In this document: piece after piece, positions 56,200-62,137 of the stretch
Layout: the number at the start of each line of letters is the position of its first letter
How positions within the stretch are numbered: the first letter of the stretch is position 1
Assembly (NCBI GenBank): GCA_027365475.1
Contig: DAHXNI010000083.1
Span: forward strand, 1-62,137
Reading direction: 5' to 3'
DNA: 62,137 bases
Origin: Pseudomonadota bacterium
GTDB lineage: Bacteria; Pseudomonadota; Gammaproteobacteria; JAKAQQ01
Notes under the pieces: generated by a model
What the model was told of the DNA's origin: nothing
The model's database searches: none
The model's input: the letters and a program-made list of their open reading frames with translations, nothing else
Position numbers and translations under genes: made by a program

Positions 56200-56219
56200 G
56201 TGGGTTATCGATAACCCAC
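56200..56219. promoter_or_regulatory. Perfect 20-bp palindrome, candidate operator
   Basis: GTGGGTTATCGATAACCCAC is its own reverse complement over all 20 bases. It ends 43 bases before the start codon of the His-rich protein gene, a typical place for an operator of a dimeric regulator. I do not recognise the regulator; the only transcription-factor-like domains in the window are the AbiEi-like N-terminus, VapB and the IS607 recombinase, none of them near. Confidence 0.65.
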
Positions 56220-56262
56220 AACGCAGAATACCACTTCACTGATATCTTTTTAGGAGAATCAA

Positions 56263-56607
56263 ATGACACAGTCAGCAATGAAAGAACCGGAATCAATGCA
56301 GAAACAGAACCCCATGCGCAATGACGGGAACTCAAACAAGGAGTACCCGCGCGGCGAGGGCATGGAGAAAGGCAGACAATCATGCCAGCAACACCACAAT
56401 AAAGCGGCGGAATGCCATGAAAAGGCAGGCAAGTCTCACCGAGAGGCCGCCAAACTACACGAATCGGGTGACCATAAAGGCGCAGCACACCACGCTCATA
56501 TCGCCCATGGACATTCCGTGAGCGCAGAAGAGCATGCGGAAGGAGCCAGCAAGGAATACGGGGCTGCGTACGATGATCAGAAGGGGCGGCGTGCAGAGAT
56601 GCTGTAA
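56263..56607 (+). CDS. Small hydrophilic His-rich helical protein, unknown function
   Basis: 114 residues, start supported by AGGAG at the right distance. Residues 1-40 are polar and probably disordered. Residues 40-100 form an amphipathic Ala/His/Glu helix with a repeating pattern (HHNKAAECHEKAGKSHREAA, LHESGDHKGAAHHAHIAHGH, EEHAEGASKEYG). There are two cysteines and no signal peptide. Similar Ala-His-rich helical proteins exist in many bacteria without a known function; stress protection or metal binding is conceivable. A strong hairpin follows the stop. Confidence 0.75.
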   Translation: MTQSAMKEPESMQKQNPMRNDGNSNKEYPRGEGMEKGRQSCQQHHNKAAECHEKAGKSHREAAKLHESGDHKGAAHHAHIAHGHSVSAEEHAEGASKEYGAAYDDQKGRRAEML

Positions 56608-56628
56608 GGGATCGCCTGGGTTCAACTC

Positions 56629-56652
56629 ATGCCGGTGGTTCGCCACCGGCAT
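56629..56652 (+). terminator. Hairpin after the His-rich gene
   Basis: Perfect 10-base arms ATGCCGGTGG and CCACCGGCAT around a TTCG tetraloop, 21 bases after the stop codon. There is no long T run after it, so it could act as a terminator or a 3' stability hairpin. Confidence 0.6.
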
Positions 56653-56994
56653 GTCTCGGTCACGATGAGGCGGCAGGTGGCGCATCTCCATACGACTTGG
56701 CTGAGGATTGAGCATGACAGCAGACCGCCAGTTTATTGAAGGGTACCGCGCGGATCGGATGGATCGGGTGGAGGACATTTGCGCAACGCATGAACCCTTG
56801 AAGAGATTTCCGGTTTAGCGGTTCTTCAGAAAATACGACCGGCTATGCCTAAAGACGAACTCCGCACTTCGAAACGTGACCCGTCCAGATCGCACAGTCC
56901 CTGACCTCGCCGGCATCGTTGAGTGGGTCTTCCGAGACAGGATTCGAAAAAGGTGAGCCTGCCCTGCCGGAAACCTGCGGGGATAGGCAGCTGA
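56653..56994. other. Intergenic stretch before the convergent patatin gene
   Basis: About 340 bases. It holds one 34-codon plus-strand frame (listed separately). The right part is the 3' flank of the patatin gene; a GC-rich foldable segment near 56960-56990 followed on the minus strand by CTTTTTC may be its terminator. Nothing else is seen. Confidence 0.35.
56714..56818 (+). CDS. Possible 34-residue small protein
   Basis: ATG at 56714 to TAG at 56818, reading MTADRQFIEGYR, then ADRMDRVEDICATHEPLKRF, ending PV. The upstream ribosome-binding site is weak and there is no known homologue in my reading. It may be a chance frame; listed because it is the only compact frame between the hairpin and the patatin gene. 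Confidence 0.2.
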   Translation: MTADRQFIEGYRADRMDRVEDICATHEPLKRFPV

Positions 56995-59217
56995 TCAGAA
57001 ATACTGCCCCAATACAAGGTAGACGGCTCGGCTGCCACTTCGGGTCCATCCAAATCCCAAGGCCAAAGGTCCGATCAGGGTGTGGACCGCAACAAATGTC
57101 GCAATGGAATCCTTGACGGACGAAAAGCCCTGCCCCGGCACTTCAATGCGTCCCGCAGACAAGCTCCCACCCAGGAAAAGTGAAGTATCGAGAACCGGAA
57201 CGGTACCACCGAGCCTTCTGAAGTAACTCACATCGATCATCTGTGCCGCATTCCCCCGAAGCTCCCCCAAACCATAGCCCGGTAGCGAGAAAAGCCCGCC
57301 CAGGCTGAACTCGTCCCCGAACGGCAGATTCGTTCCAAGCGCACTGCCATAGTTGAGCCGCACCCAGATCCCCGAGTGCGCGGACAGTCCGAATGCCCAG
57401 AGCGATCTCAGGGAAATCCGATCATAGGTGATATTTCCCCCGAAGCCGGGTCTCGCCCAATCGCTCTTCAGGTTGAGCAGAAGGCCGCGGGTCGGGAACC
57501 AGGTGTGATCGAGCGTATCGACATGCAATTCCTCCTGCCAGAGTCCGTAGTGATCCGCATAAGCCGGGAGTGTCGGACTGCCGGTCTCGACCACCGCCCA
57601 TTCGTGTCCCCAGCGTGGCCCGATCCGGAGCCGTCCGAAGGATCCGAAATCAAAACCGAGATCGGCTCCTGCCTGATCCCGGTTGCCTCGGTACTCGGCG
57701 ATATGCGACCCATGGGCATAAACCGGAATCGGGCGGCTGCGGTATCGAGCCGCGAGGTCGATGAACCAAGGCGAACCTGCGCCCAGAGGAACCCGAAGCC
57801 GTGTCCGCGCACCCCAGAGGTTGCCCAATAAAATACTGGTACGCCAGCTTGCATTCCACGCATTGAGCCGGGGCCAGATCGAAGCCAGCCGGAACGCATA
57901 CTCGTTCGCACCATTAAAATCCTCGATACCTTGGAAACCCATGCCAACCCGAATCTCACGCATCCGTCTCAGCGCCACGGTATAGGAGAGTGTGGCTCCA
58001 TGCGGGGTACGCAACACCCGCACCTTGACCCGGCGCACGCCACTGATCCGGTAGAGGCACAAAAGATCGCGATTGATTGCATGCCAAACAATCGGCTTAC
58101 CCAACCGTTCGTGGATGCACGAGCGAAACAGGGGGTTGTAGGCTTTTCGATTCGATTGGACATGAATGGCCGCAAGCTCGGCCGGATGTCGGAAACGCTC
58201 TCCGAGCCGGGCTCGCCAACGAGCATACTCCGCCCGTGAGAGAGCCCAGTGGCGGAGCGCCTTACGCCGTGCCCAAGTCGCTCCGTATCCCGCTGCGATC
58301 GCGGATCCCATGCGTTTGAAATCGAGCGTCGTCAAGCCATGCAGTGAAGGCGTAATCAGGATATCGTGAGGAGTGAGCTTGACCAGATTACGCCGGACGT
58401 TCTCGGTCGCAATGATCCTGACAACGCTCCGGGTGACACCGAGAAGGGTCCGGATCGGAGCCCGATTTGCAACTAGCGAGACATTGGAGACGATGGCCGG
58501 GGCATTCCGCCAGCGCCGGAGCACTCCGACGGGCAGATTATCCGCAAGCCCCCCATCGACGAGCAGTCGATTCCTGATCCGGACGGGCGGGTACAACTCC
58601 GGAATCGACAGGCTGGCCAGGATGCTCCGGGGCAGCGACCCCCGCTCCATGACCACCCGTTTTCCATTCTGAAGATCGGTCGCAACCGCCCGGAACGGAA
58701 TCGGCAACCGGTCGAACGAACGGGCCGGACGGAGCGGTGCGAGTAGTGCGGTCAGCAGCCGGTCTGGGGTTTCGCTGCCCAATACGCTGCGTGGCAGTTC
58801 AAAGGAAAGGCCTGACCATCCGAGCGTAACGAATGCGAAATAGCGACGCGAATCCTGACGCTCAGCATAACTTGAGCGTGAACGGATCAGCTCTCCACCC
58901 ATGGCCCGGTCGATTTCGGGATTAGACAGGAGTCTGGCCATGGATCCTGCCGGCAGTCCTGCTGCGTAGAGTCCGCCGATCACCGCGCCCATGCTGGTTC
59001 CCACAATGCAGCCAATCGGGACCCGAAGCCTCTGGAGCGCCTCGAGTACCCCAACGTGCGCCGCCCCCCGGGCACCACCCCCGCTCAGGACGAGACAGGG
59101 GTAAACGGGCTGCCGAGGATCCGATGGATCGGACGGATTTGGGTGATATGCGAGATGGGCTCGGGCCGTACCCAAAGCCAAAACCAGAACAGGCAAAATG
59201 AATCTCTCTCGGATCAA
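56995..59217 (-). CDS. plpD: Patatin-like phospholipase autotransporter (PlpD type, type Vd)
   Basis: 740 residues. A short signal peptide (FILPVLVLALGTARA) leads to a patatin domain: oxyanion loop LSGGGARGAAHVG, nucleophile GTSMGAVIGGLYAAG and catalytic Asp in LVDGGLADNLPVG. A POTRA-like linker follows (about residues 330-420). The C-terminal half is a beta-barrel with alternating strands (SLGGLFSLPGYGLGELRG, LALGFGWTRSGSR) ending in a terminal Phe (VLGQYF). Size and order equal P. aeruginosa PlpD, a secreted phospholipase A1. It is downstream of the MFS gene by 9 bases. Confidence 0.9.
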   Translation of the reverse strand: MIRERFILPVLVLALGTARAHLAYHPNPSDPSDPRQPVYPCLVLSGGGARGAAHVGVLEALQRLRVPIGCIVGTSMGAVIGGLYAAGLPAGSMARLLSNPEIDRAMGGELIRSRSSYAERQDSRRYFAFVTLGWSGLSFELPRSVLGSETPDRLLTALLAPLRPARSFDRLPIPFRAVATDLQNGKRVVMERGSLPRSILASLSIPELYPPVRIRNRLLVDGGLADNLPVGVLRRWRNAPAIVSNVSLVANRAPIRTLLGVTRSVVRIIATENVRRNLVKLTPHDILITPSLHGLTTLDFKRMGSAIAAGYGATWARRKALRHWALSRAEYARWRARLGERFRHPAELAAIHVQSNRKAYNPLFRSCIHERLGKPIVWHAINRDLLCLYRISGVRRVKVRVLRTPHGATLSYTVALRRMREIRVGMGFQGIEDFNGANEYAFRLASIWPRLNAWNASWRTSILLGNLWGARTRLRVPLGAGSPWFIDLAARYRSRPIPVYAHGSHIAEYRGNRDQAGADLGFDFGSFGRLRIGPRWGHEWAVVETGSPTLPAYADHYGLWQEELHVDTLDHTWFPTRGLLLNLKSDWARPGFGGNITYDRISLRSLWAFGLSAHSGIWVRLNYGSALGTNLPFGDEFSLGGLFSLPGYGLGELRGNAAQMIDVSYFRRLGGTVPVLDTSLFLGGSLSAGRIEVPGQGFSSVKDSIATFVAVHTLIGPLALGFGWTRSGSRAVYLVLGQYF

Positions 59218-59226
59218 CGTCTTCCC

Positions 59227-60519
59227 CTAAAGGCTTTCCGCAACCATCGCGCCCGCCCTGAAATCCACCCGCCGGAGCAAAATCGCTCCCAGTGCAAAAA
59301 GGACGATGATGCTTCCGATCGCAAGCCGCACGTTGCCGGTCCAGCTTTCGGTCAAGGCAATCAGGAATGGGCCCACAATGGCGGAAAATTTGCCGATCAT
59401 CCCGTAAAACCCGAAAAACTCAGCCGACTTCTCTCTTGGAATGAGCCGGGTATAGAGCGAACGCGAAAGCGCCTGGGTGCCGCCCTGAACCAGTCCCACG
59501 ACGGCAGCCAGCGCATAGAATTCGGTGACGTTGGTCATGAACGCGGCAGCCACGGTCGCGACCATATAGACGCCGATCCCGAGATAAAGCGCGCGCACTA
59601 CGCCCCAGCGAACGCCGAAATGCGCATACCCCAGAGCGGCCGGGAAGGCGACAGCCTGGGTTACGAGAATCGCAACGATCAGGCTCGAAGACGGGAATCC
59701 CAAAGTGAGTCCATAGCTGACAGCCATTTTAATGATGGTGTTGACTCCATCGATGTAACACCAGTAGGCCAGTAGAAACGCGGACACATACCTCAGCTTG
59801 CGCACCTCACGGAAGGTCGAACGAAATTGCTGCCAACCCGAACGGACGATAAACCCGAAGCCCGTGCTGCGCGGCAGATGCGTCCGCTTCCCGAATAAGA
59901 CAGGTAGTGTAAAAAGCCCCCACCAGCCGGCCACATCGATGAACGCCACCCGCATTGCGGACAGGGCGTTCGCGAGCCCGAATCGTGCGGGATCCATGAC
60001 CATCCAGATGTTTGCAGCAAAGAGGAGCCCTCCACCGAGATAGCCTGCTCCGTATCCATAGCACGATACCCGGTCGATTTCGGCAGGATCACACCAGTGT
60101 AGCAGTAGCGAGTTATAGAACACATTGCCGCCCGAGTAACCGACCAGAGCCAGCCCGAACAGGAGCAGGGCGATGAACCACTGTCCCCGCCCCACAAGAT
60201 CAAGCGCGAGAACCGAGAGAATGCCGAGTCCGGCAAAACCAGCAAGCCAGAACGCACGGGCGTGCGCCCGATCGGCCAACGCACCCAAAAGCGGGGCGAC
60301 CAGTGCGATGGCGAGCGCGGCGATTCCACTCGCCATCCCGAGGCGTGCGAATGCAGTGGCCGGGCTGCCCGGGTTCCAGTAATGCGTGAGAAGGATGGGG
60401 AAAAACGCGACCATCACGGTCGTCGCAAAGGCCGCTTCAGCCCAGTCGTAGAGGATCCAGCGCCAGACACGAGGATTCCGGAACCAAAACCCTGGGCTCA
60501 AGCCTCCCGGATCGCTCAC
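59227..60519 (-). CDS. MFS transporter (UMF1 family)
   Basis: 430-residue, 11-12 helix transporter. The N-terminal WRWILYDWAEAAFATTVMV and FFPILLTHYW mark the UMF1/Atg22-like family; GDSTRH-type loops of other MFS families are absent. The substrate is unknown, though amino acids or peptides are exported from vacuoles by eukaryotic Atg22. Its start overlaps the prfC stop by 4 bases. Confidence 0.88.
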   Translation of the reverse strand: MSDPGGLSPGFWFRNPRVWRWILYDWAEAAFATTVMVAFFPILLTHYWNPGSPATAFARLGMASGIAALAIALVAPLLGALADRAHARAFWLAGFAGLGILSVLALDLVGRGQWFIALLLFGLALVGYSGGNVFYNSLLLHWCDPAEIDRVSCYGYGAGYLGGGLLFAANIWMVMDPARFGLANALSAMRVAFIDVAGWWGLFTLPVLFGKRTHLPRSTGFGFIVRSGWQQFRSTFREVRKLRYVSAFLLAYWCYIDGVNTIIKMAVSYGLTLGFPSSSLIVAILVTQAVAFPAALGYAHFGVRWGVVRALYLGIGVYMVATVAAAFMTNVTEFYALAAVVGLVQGGTQALSRSLYTRLIPREKSAEFFGFYGMIGKFSAIVGPFLIALTESWTGNVRLAIGSIIVLFALGAILLRRVDFRAGAMVAESL

Positions 60520-62102
60520 GCGAGAACCCGCTCGCGCGTTGGGTGAAAGCGGACTTCAGGATGACGCTCTTCGGTGAGTTCGAGGTGTACCCGGCTCGGA
60601 GCGAGATAGACGAGGTCACCCAGATGATCGTGCGCGAGATAGGCTGCAAGGCGCACTTGCAGTTCTGCGAGGAGATCGGGTTCAGTCTCCACCCAGCGCG
60701 CGGTCGCAATCGGCAGGGGTTCGAAACGGCACCGAACCGCATATTCGTCCGCCAGACGGGCGGCGACCACCTCGAACTGAAGTGGGCCGATCGCCCCCAC
60801 GATCCATTCCTGCCCGATGAGGGGGCGAAAGAATTGGGCAGCACCTTCCTCGGCGAGTTCCTGGAGCCCGCGTGCCAAGGTCTTCGAGCGGAGTGGATCG
60901 TCCAGAATGACCCGACGAAACCATTCCGGGGCAAAATTCGGCACGCCGGCAAATGACAGCCGTTCCCCCTCCGTAAAAACGTCACCGATCTGGATCGTTC
61001 CGTGGTTCGGCAGCCCGAGAATATCGCCCGCAACAGCTGCATTGGTCTGGCTCCGGGCATTGGCAAAAAAGGTGCGTGCATCCGCAACTTTGAAACTACG
61101 CCCGGTTCGCACCTGGAACCAGCGCATTCCGGGCTGGTAGCGGCCGGAACAGAGGCGCACAAACGCCATCCGGTCATGATGCTGTGGATCGAGATTGGCC
61201 TGGATCTTGAAGACAAAACCACTGAGGGACGCTTCTTCCGGCCGTACCGTACGGGTCGTGCTCCACTGGGGACGGGGTGACGGGGCAAAGGTACAGAAAG
61301 CATCGAGCAACTCACGCACCCCAAATCCCCCGAGCGCCGACCCAAAAAATACCGGGGTCGCAAGTCCCTCCTCATAGTCTTCCGGATTCCAGGCCGGGAG
61401 CGTGCCCCGAACGAGTTCACACTCCTCAACAAGGCGGGTAGCCGAAGGGCCAAGAAAGACCTGCCCGGGATCACTGGTCAGTCCCTCGATGCGGTCCTCG
61501 ACACCCGCATGCTCGTGATCGGGTGCGCGGTAAATCGAGATCTGATCCTCACGCAGATGGTAGACCCCGAGAAGATCACGCCCCTGTCCGATCGGCCAGG
61601 TAAAAGGAACTGTCAGCAGGCCGAGTTTCTTCTCGATCTCATCCAGCAGTGCTAGCGGGGGCAGCCCTTCGCGGTCCATCTTGTTGATGAACGTCATGAC
61701 CGGTGTATTGCGCCGCCGGGCCACCTCCATGAGTTTCAGGGTTCGCTCCTCAACACCCTTCGCCGCATCGATCACCATGAGCGCCGAATCAACCGCGCTG
61801 AGCGTCCGGTAGGTATCTTCGGAAAAATCCTCGTGACCGGGTGTATCCAGAAGATTGAGCAGGCAACCGCCATAAGGAAACTGCATGACCGAAGTGGTAA
61901 TGGAAATTCCCCGTTCCCGTTCGAGACGCATCCAATCCGAATGGGTATGGTGCCTGAGCCTGCGTCCCTTGACCTGCCCGGCGAGCTGGATCGCTCCGCC
62001 GAGCAAGAGAAGCTTTTCCGTGAGCGTGGTCTTACCGGCATCGGGGTGCGAAATGATGGCGAAGGTTCTCCGGGAAGCCACCTCCTCTGCCAGGGTTTCC
62101 AA
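60516..62102 (-). CDS. prfC: Peptide chain release factor 3
   Basis: GTPase that recycles RF1 and RF2 from terminating ribosomes. 528 residues from a TTG start at 62102, chosen because GAGGTGA lies 5 bases upstream and the following EVASRRTFAIISHPDAGKTT aligns with the family N-terminus. GTPase motifs: SHPDAGKTT, ERERGISITTS, DTPGHEDFS and NKMDREG. The end SRVHLELTEERHPEVRFHP is typical RF3. Confidence 0.96.
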   Translation of the reverse strand: METLAEEVASRRTFAIISHPDAGKTTLTEKLLLLGGAIQLAGQVKGRRLRHHTHSDWMRLERERGISITTSVMQFPYGGCLLNLLDTPGHEDFSEDTYRTLSAVDSALMVIDAAKGVEERTLKLMEVARRRNTPVMTFINKMDREGLPPLALLDEIEKKLGLLTVPFTWPIGQGRDLLGVYHLREDQISIYRAPDHEHAGVEDRIEGLTSDPGQVFLGPSATRLVEECELVRGTLPAWNPEDYEEGLATPVFFGSALGGFGVRELLDAFCTFAPSPRPQWSTTRTVRPEEASLSGFVFKIQANLDPQHHDRMAFVRLCSGRYQPGMRWFQVRTGRSFKVADARTFFANARSQTNAAVAGDILGLPNHGTIQIGDVFTEGERLSFAGVPNFAPEWFRRVILDDPLRSKTLARGLQELAEEGAAQFFRPLIGQEWIVGAIGPLQFEVVAARLADEYAVRCRFEPLPIATARWVETEPDLLAELQVRLAAYLAHDHLGDLVYLAPSRVHLELTEERHPEVRFHPTRERVLA

Positions 62103-62137
62103 AAATCACCTCACCCGACGGACTTAGATCTGCTCCA

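Larger units (their letters stand above)
55838..56262. other. Leader region before the His-rich small gene
   Basis: About 425 bases without a recognisable gene. It contains a short hexamer repeat (55934-55957) and a perfect 20-bp palindrome (56200-56219), listed separately. A good ribosome-binding site (AGGAG) sits at the end, just before the ATG at 56263. Confidence 0.5.

Overview
The window is about 62 kb of compact, GC-rich chromosomal DNA from a Gram-negative bacterium, most likely a gammaproteobacterium. This rests on gene order (xseB-ispA-dxs; ribB/X-ribH-nusB-thiL-pgpA), an Mla-type outer-membrane lipid transport operon, an L-Ara4N lipid A modification cluster and a PlpD-like type Vd autotransporter. 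The genus cannot be read from the sequence. There are no rRNA genes, no CRISPR array and no prophage; one tRNA gene (Thr, CGT) is present.

Layout. 0-4.5 kb: the cut end of an IS607-type transposon, then glgP (with an apparent frameshift near its 5' end) and ackA on the minus strand. 4.6 kb: tRNA-Thr. 5.3-8.8 kb: mlaE-mlaF-mlaD plus an auxiliary lipoprotein (+). 8.7-21.7 kb: a long minus-strand run, read from right to left as arnT-arnE-arnB-arnC-arnA(formyltransferase)-arnA(decarboxylase)-arnD-icd-putA-sdaA, most members coupled by 4-bp ATGA overlaps. 21.9-26.9 kb (+): kbl-tdh (threonine catabolism), a TPR-sulfotransferase, a small aromatic-rich exported protein and an OsmC protein. 26.9-29.4 kb: an accessory insert, consisting of IS66-like remnants around a Fic gene whose N-terminal half resembles the AbiEi antitoxin/regulator and whose upstream region carries four 24-bp tandem repeats. 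29.4-33.8 kb (minus): parE, then DUF3501, a two-cluster Fe-S protein and rubrerythrin. 34-38 kb (+): xseB-ispA-dxs-folE2. 38.5-42 kb (minus): a coupled hydrolase-ABC exporter operon. 42-48 kb (minus): an arginase-family protein, a Ser/Thr kinase with a cyclic-nucleotide-binding domain, pgpA, thiL, nusB, ribH and a RibBX-type ribB. 48-49 kb: an IS200/IS605-type end remnant and a VapBC-type toxin-antitoxin pair with a clear promoter/operator. 49.4-55.2 kb: thioesterase-DedA, a lipoprotein, and the MoxR-DUF58-TgpA operon. 55-57 kb: an NTF2-like protein and a small His-rich helical protein preceded by a perfect 20-bp palindrome. 57-62 kb (minus): patatin/PlpD, a UMF1-type MFS transporter and prfC.

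Most of the window is housekeeping. Envelope remodelling (Mla, Arn, PlpD), amino-acid catabolism (PutA, SdaA, Kbl, Tdh) and isoprenoid, riboflavin and thiamine cofactor synthesis dominate. The most unusual locus is the AbiEi-like/Fic fusion with its upstream iterons and flanking IS66-like ends at 26.85-29.40 kb. Second is the 20-bp palindrome with the His-rich protein at 56.2-56.6 kb. All assignments come from reading motifs and gene order; no database search was run.
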